Positions 9,440 to 17,824 of a stretch of DNA of 64,000 bases are shown here, in pieces. Origin of the DNA: an uncultured Clostridia bacterium (lineage in GTDB: Bacteria; Bacillota; Clostridia; TANB77; CAG-465); NCBI GenBank assembly GCA_934149365.1, contig CAKPEI010000003.1, forward strand, positions 134,231-198,230, read 5' to 3'. Both the position numbers and the translations under genes were made by a program. Below the pieces are notes generated by a model that worked only from the letters and a program-made list of their open reading frames with translations, was not told the DNA's origin and ran no database searches. How positions within the stretch are numbered: the first letter of the stretch is position 1; each line of letters opens with the position of its first letter.

Positions 9440-11506
9440 ATGTATGAATGGCGTAATGCAAAGGTGACTGGTTCTACACGGAAGGCTTTTGAGGTAGCAA
9501 ATGATATAGCATGGATGCTAGATGACTGCAAAGTAAGGAGTGCATATATTCTATTTGCATCAATGTATGATTTTACTACTGCAATATCAAAGTGCTTTTC
9601 TGATATGGGGCCAAATGTCGTTTTTGATATTTCATATTTAGAAAATCATGAGGAGCTTTTCTCTGAAGTTTTTGGAAAAGAAGCAGCGGAAAGGTTTTTC
9701 ACAAGTCAGAAAGAAAATGAACAAGGTGAGAATGGCGAAGAAAAGCTATTAAACAGCGAATTGTATGGCATTTCTCAAGATGATGAGGTTGGCAATAAAG
9801 TTGTAGATGTATTAAACACTATAGCAGAAAAGGCCGCGGTAGCTTTTGGTGACTACGATGAATATGAAAGTTATGATGTGACTAGTTCAATAATAACTCC
9901 AAACTATTCAGATAAACTTGAAGAAGCTTGTGATAATGCTTGGAAAATAAGTTTGCGGATGAAGAGGGATTACATTGATATCGATGTTATTTTATGCTGC
10001 ATTTTGCAAAATAAAGAAACAAGCGCTTACAAGTTCTTAGATGGCCTTTTAAATGATATGGGAATTGATACGGCTGAGTTTATAAACAGCATAAAAATTT
10101 GTGCAAATATTTCGGACATCAAAGGTGAAGAAAAATCTGTTGTTATTGTTCCTGCTTCACTTGAAAGTTGTATTGAAGTCTTAAATAACAAGTATGAAAA
10201 AGGGCAGGAATGTCACATACTTGGCAGAGACAAGGAAATATTTAAACTTTTTAATGTGTTCTCTAAAAAGACAAAGAGAAATGCTGTTTTAGTGGGCGAA
10301 CCTGGTGTAGGTAAAACTGCTATAATCGAAGCTGTTACACAAGCTATTGTAAATGAAACAGCACCGGAGGAGTTTAGAGACTATACAGTTTTGTCACTTG
10401 ATGTTAACGCTATGATAGCAGGTACCAAATATCGTGGCGAATTTGAGACCAAGGTGGCTATACTTAAACAGTTTTTGGAACATACTCCAAAAGTTATTCT
10501 TTTTGTGGATGAAATGCATCAGATGCTTGGAGCAGGAGGAACATCTGACGGTACTGTTGATTTGAGCGGCTCGTTAAAGCCTATACTTTCAAGGGATGAT
10601 GTTGTGTTTGTAGGTGCTACTACAACAAACGAGTACAATCAAATCGTCTCAAGGGATGGCGCTTTTAAAAGAAGATTTGAAGTTATCATTGTAAAAGAGC
10701 CAAAGAGAGATGAAGTTAAAGGCATGATAAAAGCAAAGATAAAAGATATGGAAAGATATCATGGAGTTAAGCTTCCTAAAAAGTATATTGATTACATTAT
10801 TCTTTGTTCTACATGCTTTAATCTTGAGCTTTGCAATCCTGATAAAACTTTGGATCTTTGTGACAGAAGTATGGCGATCTGTAAAATGAGAGGCGCAAAA
10901 TCAGTCACAAAAGCAGACATTGAAAAGGTGAATAACGAGTATTATGAAAAATATAGCAAGATTAGTCCATATAATATGAAACTTCTTGCTTATCATGAGC
11001 TCGGTCATTACATTGTGGCAAGACTCACAAAATTAAGAGATACGAGAAATGTTGTTGCTGTTTCAGTTGTACCAAGCCATGATTTTTTGGGTGTTACTAT
11101 TTTTGAAGAGAGCGAAAACATTGTTATGCGTGATAAAGAAATGTTTGAATTTGAGATAATGAGCGATTTAGCAGGTAGAGCTTCAGAATCTCTTATCACA
11201 AACGTTCTTGATGCAGGTGCAAGAGCTGATTTGAAGAGTGCTAAGGAAACGGCTAAACGGATGATAGCAGAATGCGGTTTAGATGACGGCAAATTCAAAA
11301 ATGTTTTTCTTATGGATGATGATTTATTCAACGAGAAAATGGCGATTGAGATTGATGAAAAAGCCAATAAACTTATTCAGGAGTTGTACGAGAAAACAGA
11401 AAAGTTTATGCATGAACACGAGCCTCAAATAAGGGAAATGGCAAAATTCCTTATGAAGAAAAAAATCGCTACCGCAGAAGAATTGGATACGTTTTTAAAC
11501 GTATAA
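9440..11506 (+). CDS. Soluble AAA+ protease: Clp-type N-domain and AAA+ module fused to an FtsH-type M41 metallopeptidase
   Basis: Predicted ATP-dependent protease in a single chain of 688 residues. Residues 1-230 resemble a double Clp N-terminal repeat. A ClpB/ClpC-type AAA+ module follows, with Walker A GEPGVGKT (about 285), Walker B ILFVDEMHQ (about 352), sensor GATTTNEYN and an Arg-finger-like FKRRFE. The C-terminal third is a peptidase M41 domain with zinc motif HELGH (519-523) and a downstream Asp in ARADLKSAKETAKRM that matches the third zinc ligand of FtsH. No membrane segment is visible, unlike FtsH. ATG 9440 is chosen over 9419 because AAGGAGG lies 8 nt upstream of it. CGG is used for Arg three times (9479, 9956, 11258), unlike the core genes, suggesting transfer. 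Known families place M41 with FtsH-type AAA modules, so this pairing is unusual. Confidence 0.9.
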   Translation: MYEWRNAKVTGSTRKAFEVANDIAWMLDDCKVRSAYILFASMYDFTTAISKCFSDMGPNVVFDISYLENHEELFSEVFGKEAAERFFTSQKENEQGENGEEKLLNSELYGISQDDEVGNKVVDVLNTIAEKAAVAFGDYDEYESYDVTSSIITPNYSDKLEEACDNAWKISLRMKRDYIDIDVILCCILQNKETSAYKFLDGLLNDMGIDTAEFINSIKICANISDIKGEEKSVVIVPASLESCIEVLNNKYEKGQECHILGRDKEIFKLFNVFSKKTKRNAVLVGEPGVGKTAIIEAVTQAIVNETAPEEFRDYTVLSLDVNAMIAGTKYRGEFETKVAILKQFLEHTPKVILFVDEMHQMLGAGGTSDGTVDLSGSLKPILSRDDVVFVGATTTNEYNQIVSRDGAFKRRFEVIIVKEPKRDEVKGMIKAKIKDMERYHGVKLPKKYIDYIILCSTCFNLELCNPDKTLDLCDRSMAICKMRGAKSVTKADIEKVNNEYYEKYSKISPYNMKLLAYHELGHYIVARLTKLRDTRNVVAVSVVPSHDFLGVTIFEESENIVMRDKEMFEFEIMSDLAGRASESLITNVLDAGARADLKSAKETAKRMIAECGLDDGKFKNVFLMDDDLFNEKMAIEIDEKANKLIQELYEKTEKFMHEHEPQIREMAKFLMKKKIATAEELDTFLNV

Positions 11507-11512
11507 TTACAA

Positions 11513-11546
11513 AAATGACCTTAAGTTATAACTTAGGGTCATTTTT
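11513..11546 (+). terminator. Rho-independent terminator
   Basis: 14-bp stem with one G-U pair (AAATGACCTTAAGT with ACTTAGGGTCATTT) and a 4-nt loop, with T-rich 3' end. Confidence 0.85.
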
Positions 11547-11559
11547 ATGCCTTTCAAGG

Positions 11560-11589
11560 TTGCAATTAACATAGGGGAAGTGGTATAAT
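11560..11589 (+). promoter_or_regulatory. Sigma-A promoter of ruvB
   Basis: TTGCAA (11560-11565), 18-bp spacer, TATAAT (11584-11589), 28 bp before the ruvB ATG. Confidence 0.75.
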
Positions 11590-11617
11590 TTATACGTTAA
11601 AATGTAAGGAGTATGTA

Positions 11618-12625
11618 ATGATAGAAGATAGAGTTATATCACCAGAATATGATGAAGAAATTGATACACCTGAAGTTGAAGTAAGCTTAAGGCCAAGAAG
11701 TTTTTCAGAATATATTGGACAAACTAAAGTAAAAGAAAACATGAAAATATATATTGATGCAGCTCTTTCACGTCACGAAGCACTAGACCATGTTTTACTT
11801 TATGGCCCTCCCGGACTTGGTAAAACTACGCTTGCTAGTATAATTGCTTCTGAACTTGGAGTTAATATAAAAGTTACATCCGGACCTGCTATTGAAAAGC
11901 CAGGTGATTTAGCAGCCATTCTTACTAATTTAGAAGAAAATGACCTGCTATTTATAGATGAAATACATAGACTTAAGAAAAGTGTAGAAGAGGTGCTATA
12001 TCCTGCACTTGAAGATTTTAATCTAGATATAATGATAGGTAAAGGACCTTCTGCAAGATCAATAAGAATAGACTTGCCTAAATTTACACTAGTTGGTGCT
12101 ACTACGAAGGCTGGTTCTCTTTCAGGGCCTCTTCGTGATAGGTTTGGAATTATACATAGACTTAGTATGTACAATGAAAAAGATCTTGCAACGATTATAG
12201 AAAGAAGTGCTAGTATACTTGATATTGAAATAGATCATGAAGCAGCGATTGAAATAGGGGCAAGAAGTAGAGGTACACCAAGAATAGCAAATAGACTTCT
12301 TAAACGTGTAAGAGATTTTGCAACTAACGAAAATAGTGATAAGATAACATATAAAATAGCGCATGATGCTTTAAATAGGCTTGAAATAGACGAATATGGC
12401 TTAGACGACATAGATAGGAAAATACTTACTACTATGATAGATAAATTTGGTGGAAGACCTGTTGGACTTGAAGCCATGGCAGCTGCAATAGGTGAAGATA
12501 AAGATACTATCGAAGATGTGTATGAGCCTTATCTTATGCAGATTGGTTTTGTTAATCGAACCCCTAGGGGTAGGGTAGCAACGAAACTCGCTTATGAACA
12601 TATGGGGGTAAAATATGAAGAATAG
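11618..12625 (+). CDS. ruvB: Holliday junction branch-migration helicase RuvB
   Basis: AAA+ motor that drives Holliday-junction branch migration with RuvA in homologous recombination. The 335-residue protein has Walker A GPPGLGKT (63-70), Walker B FIDEIHR (about 113-119), sensor 1 GATTKAG, RuvB signature PLRDRFG and a C-terminal winged-helix DNA-binding domain (GGRPVGLEAMAAAIGED). Length matches the family. The 3' end overlaps queH by 11 bp, indicating translational coupling. ruvA and ruvC are not in the window. Confidence 0.98.
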   Translation: MIEDRVISPEYDEEIDTPEVEVSLRPRSFSEYIGQTKVKENMKIYIDAALSRHEALDHVLLYGPPGLGKTTLASIIASELGVNIKVTSGPAIEKPGDLAAILTNLEENDLLFIDEIHRLKKSVEEVLYPALEDFNLDIMIGKGPSARSIRIDLPKFTLVGATTKAGSLSGPLRDRFGIIHRLSMYNEKDLATIIERSASILDIEIDHEAAIEIGARSRGTPRIANRLLKRVRDFATNENSDKITYKIAHDALNRLEIDEYGLDDIDRKILTTMIDKFGGRPVGLEAMAAAIGEDKDTIEDVYEPYLMQIGFVNRTPRGRVATKLAYEHMGVKYEE

Positions 12626-13223
12626 ATTACTTATTCATGCATGTTGTGCTCCATGTTTAGTAGCGGTATATGATGATACAATTAAAAATATGACTAATAT
12701 GGGTATAGATGAGTTTGACGTTATATGGCATAACACAAATATTCACCCAAAGATTGAATACGAAAAAAGGAAAGAAACTTTTATATCGTATGTAAATAGT
12801 ATGGGAAAAACTCCAATAATGATTGATGAATATAACATGAATAAATTTATATCAGATGTAGTTAATTTAGATAAAACAAAATACAAAATGAGATGTGAGT
12901 ATTGTTACATATCTAGACTTGAAAAGGTGTTTGAATATGCTAAGAAAAATGGCTATACACATGTAACTACTACATTACTTATTAGCCCTTTTCAAAAACA
13001 CGATGTTATAAGAAAAGTGTGTGAAAGCTTAGCAAAAAAATATGATGTAATCTTTTTATACAAAGACTATAGGCCACTATTTGAGGAAGGCCAGAAAAAA
13101 GCAAAAGAACTTGGAATATATAGGCAAAAGTATTGTGGCTGTGTATATTCTATTGATGAAAGTGGCTATAGAGTAGATGTAAAAAAGAAAATTCGAAATG
13201 GAAAATTTGAACTTATTATTTAA
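12615..13223 (+). CDS. queH: Epoxyqueuosine reductase QueH
   Basis: Iron-sulfur enzyme of the QueH (former DUF208) family that reduces epoxyqueuosine to queuosine in tRNA anticodons. The 202-residue sequence has the N-terminal HACCAPC cluster motif (Cys10, 11, 14), the middle MRCEYCYISRL motif, and the C-terminal YRQKYCGCVYS pair; these supply the conserved cysteines for Fe-S and metal binding. The ATG at 12615 overlaps the ruvB end and has a GGGGG ribosome binding site. Pairing with ruvB is seen in other Clostridia. Confidence 0.93.
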   Translation: MKNRLLIHACCAPCLVAVYDDTIKNMTNMGIDEFDVIWHNTNIHPKIEYEKRKETFISYVNSMGKTPIMIDEYNMNKFISDVVNLDKTKYKMRCEYCYISRLEKVFEYAKKNGYTHVTTTLLISPFQKHDVIRKVCESLAKKYDVIFLYKDYRPLFEEGQKKAKELGIYRQKYCGCVYSIDESGYRVDVKKKIRNGKFELII

Positions 13224-13243
13224 AGGAGGTAGGTGAAAGATAT

Positions 13244-14116
13244 ATGAAAAGAGTAAAGAAAAATACTAAGAATAAAAAGATGGTTCCTATTTTGATAGTT
13301 CTTGCAACATTATTAGTTATTTCAGCAGCCCTACTTATATACATATATACTCAGAATTATATAACAGTAGAATATGTAGATAAAGCTTCAAACAATGTAA
13401 AGAGTGATGAAGTAACATCAGTTTCTCCTATAGTAATAAACAATGTATTAGTAGGTGGAGTGTCAGATAAAGGAAAATGGCTAAGTAAGGATAACTTATT
13501 TGGTAAAGCAAATATCTCAAAGGGAACTGAAGTAGATATGTATGGTCAAAAAGGAAAAGTAGGTACATTTGAGATTTACTCTGTATCAAGAGATGACGAA
13601 AAAGGTATAACATATGCAATTCCTTTGAAAGATTTGGCAGATGAAGAATATGTTGCAATATCAAAATCTGAAGATAATATAATGATTAGAGGTCTTACTA
13701 AATTAGAAGTATCAGACCAGGATGCAAAGTATGTAAAGAAAGCATTAGGAAAATATAGATTATTTAATAATACAGTTAAAGTAAATGAAGTGTATGAAAC
13801 ATATTTGAATTCTGACCAAAAAACTAGAATAATCTCAGCAACATCTTCTGGCAAAAATAACTTTGGAGTATATAGTGTAGTAGTATATGTAGAAGGAAAT
13901 AATGCTAGAATAATGAAGTATTCATATGTTAAGAATACAGAAAGCTCTATAAATTGGCCAGTATATTCAATAAAATTTGCTTGCGACTTAAATAAAGACG
14001 GTAGCTATGAAGTGATACTTCAAGAAGCAAGAGAGTTAACTATGAAATATTCTATTATGGAACGTAGAGGTAACAAATATTATGAGGTAATAGGGTATAG
14101 TTTTAATATAAAATAA
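13244..14116 (+). CDS. Membrane-anchored extracellular protein of unknown function
   Basis: No family recognised. A basic N-terminus is followed by one hydrophobic segment (about residues 14-36, MVPILIVLATLLVISAALL), then a soluble domain of about 250 residues rich in beta-like alternation, so it is predicted to be tethered outside the membrane. The ribosome binding site AAAGGAGG lies 13 nt before ATG 13244, farther than usual, and no better start is available. It lies between queH and thrS (10 bp to thrS) and is probably co-transcribed with them; this gives no functional clue. Confidence 0.8.
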   Translation: MKRVKKNTKNKKMVPILIVLATLLVISAALLIYIYTQNYITVEYVDKASNNVKSDEVTSVSPIVINNVLVGGVSDKGKWLSKDNLFGKANISKGTEVDMYGQKGKVGTFEIYSVSRDDEKGITYAIPLKDLADEEYVAISKSEDNIMIRGLTKLEVSDQDAKYVKKALGKYRLFNNTVKVNEVYETYLNSDQKTRIISATSSGKNNFGVYSVVVYVEGNNARIMKYSYVKNTESSINWPVYSIKFACDLNKDGSYEVILQEARELTMKYSIMERRGNKYYEVIGYSFNIK

Positions 14117-14126
14117 GGAGGAAAAA

Positions 14127-15890
14127 ATGGGAAAGATAAAAATTATAGATAAACATGGAAATATAGAAGAAGTAGAATATAATGAAAATATACACGTAGC
14201 AAGACATAGTGCTTCGCATATACTTGCAGAAGCAATGAAAAGACTTTATCCAGATGTAAAACTTGCAATTGGACCAGCTATTGAAGATGGATTTTACTAT
14301 GATTTTGACGGCGTAAGTATAAAACAAGAAGATTTGAGAAAAATAGAAAATGTAATGAAAAACATAATAGGCCAAAACAAACAAGTAAGAAGTTATGTTT
14401 TACCAAAAGAAGAGGCTCTAAAGAAAGAAGAAAATGAACCATACAAAAAAGAAATGATAGAAGATTTAGATAGCGAAGAAGAAATTAGTTTCTTTGAAAA
14501 TGATGACTTCTTTGATATGTGCGTTGGACCACACGTACTAAATGCTAAAGACATAGGTGCAGTAAAACTTTTATCTGTAACAGGTGCATATTGGAAAGGT
14601 TCAGAAAAAAATAAAATGCTTACAAGAATATATGGTACTTGTTTTGAAACAGAAAAAGAGGTAAAAGAGTATATTGAAGCAAAAGAAGAAGCAAAACAAA
14701 GAGATCACAAAAAAATAGGAAAAGAATTGGAATTATTCATGATGGCAGGAGAAGGACCTGGTTTCCCATTCTTCTTACCAAAAGGTATGGTATTAAGAAA
14801 TATACTAGAAGATTTCTGGAGAAAGATACATACTGAAAATGGCTATGTTGAAATAAAAACTCCAATAATGCTTAATGAAGATTTATGGCATCGTTCAGGA
14901 CATTGGGACCATTATAAAGATAATATGTATACTACAAAAATAGACGATGTAGATTTCGCATTAAAACCAATGAACTGCCCAGGTGGTATGTTAGTGTATA
15001 AAAACAAAATGCATTCTTATAAAGAATTACCTATAAGAATGGGTGAATTAGGTCTAGTTCATAGACATGAAAAGTCAGGGCAATTAAATGGCCTATTTAG
15101 AGTAAGATGTTTTACTCAAGATGATGCACATATATTCTGCCTTCCATCACAAATTGAGTCAGAAATAGTAAATCTTATGGGACTAATTAACAAAGTATAC
15201 AGTATATTTGGTTTTACATACGATGTAGAATTATCTACAAGACCAGAAGATTCTATGGGATCTGATGAAGCTTGGGAAATGGCAGAAACAGCATTAAAGA
15301 ATGCACTTGAAAGTCAAAACATGAAATATACAATAAATGAAGGGGACGGAGCTTTCTATGGCCCTAAAATAGATTTCCATATAAAAGATTGTCTAGGAAG
15401 ATCTTGGCAGTGTGGAACTATACAACTTGATTTCCAAATGCCAGAAAGATTTGACTTAACATATATCGCAGAAGGCGGAGAGAAAGAAAGACCAGTAATG
15501 CTTCATAGAGTTGTATTTGGAAGTATAGAAAGATTTATTGGAATATTAATTGAACATTATGCAGGTGCATTTCCTCTATGGCTTGCACCAGTTCAAGCCA
15601 AAATTATAACAATATCAGATGCTCAAGTTGAGTATGCTAAAAAAGTAGAAGAAGTTTTAAGCAAAGCTGGCTTTAGAGTTGAGCTTGATGATAGAAATGA
15701 AAAACTAGGATATAAAATTAGAGAAGCAAGACTTGCAAAGATTCCATATATGCTAGTTATTGGAGATAAAGAAGTACAAAACAATGTAGTAGCTGTTAAA
15801 TCAAGAACAGGTGAAGATAAAGGTACTATGAGTGTAGAAGAATTATCAAACATTCTTAGAGAAGAAGTTAATGGTGCTATGAAGATTTAA
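14127..15890 (+). CDS. thrS: Threonyl-tRNA synthetase lacking the TGS domain
   Basis: Class II aminoacyl-tRNA synthetase that charges tRNA-Thr. After about 25 residues the editing domain begins with HSASH (His27, His31) and later CVGPH, the zinc-coordinating editing site. The catalytic core follows with class II motifs (LNEDLWHRSGHWDHY, MNCPGGMLVYK, RVRCFTQDDAHIFC, HRVVFGSIERF) and a C-terminal anticodon-binding domain. The protein is 587 residues, against about 640 for the usual enzyme: the N-terminal TGS domain is absent. No T-box leader is visible because the preceding gene is only 10 bp away. Ribosome binding site AAGGAGG. Confidence 0.97.
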   Translation: MGKIKIIDKHGNIEEVEYNENIHVARHSASHILAEAMKRLYPDVKLAIGPAIEDGFYYDFDGVSIKQEDLRKIENVMKNIIGQNKQVRSYVLPKEEALKKEENEPYKKEMIEDLDSEEEISFFENDDFFDMCVGPHVLNAKDIGAVKLLSVTGAYWKGSEKNKMLTRIYGTCFETEKEVKEYIEAKEEAKQRDHKKIGKELELFMMAGEGPGFPFFLPKGMVLRNILEDFWRKIHTENGYVEIKTPIMLNEDLWHRSGHWDHYKDNMYTTKIDDVDFALKPMNCPGGMLVYKNKMHSYKELPIRMGELGLVHRHEKSGQLNGLFRVRCFTQDDAHIFCLPSQIESEIVNLMGLINKVYSIFGFTYDVELSTRPEDSMGSDEAWEMAETALKNALESQNMKYTINEGDGAFYGPKIDFHIKDCLGRSWQCGTIQLDFQMPERFDLTYIAEGGEKERPVMLHRVVFGSIERFIGILIEHYAGAFPLWLAPVQAKIITISDAQVEYAKKVEEVLSKAGFRVELDDRNEKLGYKIREARLAKIPYMLVIGDKEVQNNVVAVKSRTGEDKGTMSVEELSNILREEVNGAMKI

Positions 15891-15932
15891 TGTATAGCAA
15901 AATATAATTTAAATATTGAAAAGGTGGTTATT

Positions 15933-17663
15933 TTGAGAAAAGGAAATATGAATACAAATGAAAATGTAAATAAAACTAAAAAAACAAATATAGATAAAAG
16001 AAAGTTAGTAAGTTTAATAATATCAGTTATAACAATAGTGATTTCACTTGCAATAATAATTGTTTTATTAAAAATAGGAATATTACCATTTAAATATATG
16101 GTAGCAATTATACTAGGACTTTTAGTAGTAAACAGCGCATTTTGTTTTATACTATTAAAAAACAGAAAAAAAGGAAAAGTAAGGCTAGTTATAAATATAC
16201 TTCAAGTTGTAATTTCTTTAATAGGAACGGTATCAATAGTATATGCTTTAAAAACATATAATGCACTTGATAAAATGAATGATGATACTAATACTAAAAA
16301 ACAAAATTACTCAGTTATAGTTCTAAAAGACAGTTCATATAACGAGCTTAAAGATTTAAAAGATAAAGTTGTAGAATATTATAGCAATACTTTGGATAAT
16401 TCAGAACTTGCAATAGAAAAATTGAAAGAACAGGTTGAAGTTAATGCAGTTAGCAATGAAGATATCCTAGCAGTAGGTAATGCAGTATTAGATAAAGAAG
16501 TGGATGCAATATTAATTGAAGACTCACAAAAATTATTACTAGAAGAAGAAATAGAAGGATTTGCAGATAAAACAAAAGTTATATATACTTTTTCAATTGA
16601 TGTAGAAGTTCAAACAATAGCAAAAGATACATCTGTAACTTCAGACACATTTGTCGTATACATAAGTGGAATAGATACATATGGAACAATTTCATCTGTT
16701 GCAAGAAGTGATGTTAATATGGTAGCAGTTGTAAATCCTAAGACATATCAAGTTCTTCTTATAAACATACCAAGAGACTATTATGTGCAATTACATGGAA
16801 CAAGTGGTAAAAGAGATAAACTTACACACGCTGGAATGTATGGTGTAGAAAAATCTGTTCAAACAATAGAAGATTTACTTGATATAGATATAAACTACTA
16901 TGTTAAAGTTAACTTTACATCAGTAGAAAAGATAGTAGATGCACTAGGTGGAATTGATGTGTATTCTGAGTATAATTTTACATCATATAAAGGAAATTAT
17001 AAATTTAAAAAAGGATATAACCATATGAATGGAACACAAGCATTATGCTTTGCAAGAGAAAGAAAATCATTTGCAGCAGGAGACAGAATGCGTGGTAAGA
17101 ATCAACAGGCTGTAATAGATGGAATGATAAAACAAGCATCAAAGCCATCTGTTATTACTAAATTTGATTCACTTTTAAAATCATTATCAGACAAGTTCCA
17201 AACAAATATGGATACAAGCAAAATGATGGAACTTGTAAAATTACAAATCTCAAAAATGCCAACTTGGAATGTTTCAAGTCTTGGACTTACAGGAGCAGAT
17301 GGAAAGGCATCTACATATAGTGCCGGAAGTCAACTTCTTTACGTAATGTATCCAAGTCAGAATTCTATAAATGATGCAAAACAAAAAATTGCAGCAGTTA
17401 TAGCAGGAGAAACATTAGAAAAATCTTATGAGCCTGTTGGAGGAAATGTGTATACTCCATCACAAGCAGAAGCTACAACAGCTAAGCCAACAGTAAAAGA
17501 AGAACCTAAAAAAGAAGAAGTCAATGAAACTACTGACACTAAGAATGAGGAAAACAATAAATCTGATAATAAAGGAAACAATAATAATGGAGGAAGTACA
17601 GTAGATCCATATACTGAGAAAAACAAAACAAATACAAAATCAAATAGTAATGCAAACAATTAA
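15933..17663 (+). CDS. LytR-CpsA-Psr (LCP) family cell-wall glycopolymer transferase
   Basis: Membrane enzyme of the LCP family, which attaches teichoic acid-like or capsular polymers to peptidoglycan. The TTG at 15933 follows AAGGTGG by 5 nt; the GTG at 15924 overlaps that site. Three membrane helices occupy about residues 18-105. The LCP domain carries SRSDVNMVAVVNPKT, INIPRDYYV with the conserved catalytic-region Arg-Asp, the DKLTHAGMYG motif and ALCFARERKSF. The last 70 residues are a Lys/Glu/Asn/Thr low-complexity tail, probably wall-spanning. Single gene with its own terminator. Confidence 0.93.
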   Translation: MRKGNMNTNENVNKTKKTNIDKRKLVSLIISVITIVISLAIIIVLLKIGILPFKYMVAIILGLLVVNSAFCFILLKNRKKGKVRLVINILQVVISLIGTVSIVYALKTYNALDKMNDDTNTKKQNYSVIVLKDSSYNELKDLKDKVVEYYSNTLDNSELAIEKLKEQVEVNAVSNEDILAVGNAVLDKEVDAILIEDSQKLLLEEEIEGFADKTKVIYTFSIDVEVQTIAKDTSVTSDTFVVYISGIDTYGTISSVARSDVNMVAVVNPKTYQVLLINIPRDYYVQLHGTSGKRDKLTHAGMYGVEKSVQTIEDLLDIDINYYVKVNFTSVEKIVDALGGIDVYSEYNFTSYKGNYKFKKGYNHMNGTQALCFARERKSFAAGDRMRGKNQQAVIDGMIKQASKPSVITKFDSLLKSLSDKFQTNMDTSKMMELVKLQISKMPTWNVSSLGLTGADGKASTYSAGSQLLYVMYPSQNSINDAKQKIAAVIAGETLEKSYEPVGGNVYTPSQAEATTAKPTVKEEPKKEEVNETTDTKNEENNKSDNKGNNNNGGSTVDPYTEKNKTNTKSNSNANN

Positions 17664-17673
17664 TAGATATATG

Positions 17674-17707
17674 ATTTCAGAGTGTTAAAATATATACACT
17701 CTGAAAT
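17674..17707 (+). terminator. Rho-independent terminator (weak T tract)
   Basis: 12-bp perfect stem ATTTCAGAGTGT/ACACTCTGAAAT with 10-nt loop after the LCP gene. Confidence 0.75.
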
Positions 17708-17753
17708 TTGCTATATAAAATGTTTTAAAAACATTAAATGATTTATATATTAC

Positions 17754-17782
17754 TTGTAAAAACTTTTTTGGTAATATATAAT
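17754..17782 (+). promoter_or_regulatory. Sigma-A promoter of cysS
   Basis: TTGTAA (17754-17759), 17-bp spacer, TATAAT (17777-17782), 42 bp before the cysS start. Confidence 0.7.
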
Positions 17783-17824
17783 GTTAGAGTAAAATAAGTA
17801 TGTAATTAAGGGAAAGGTGATAAA

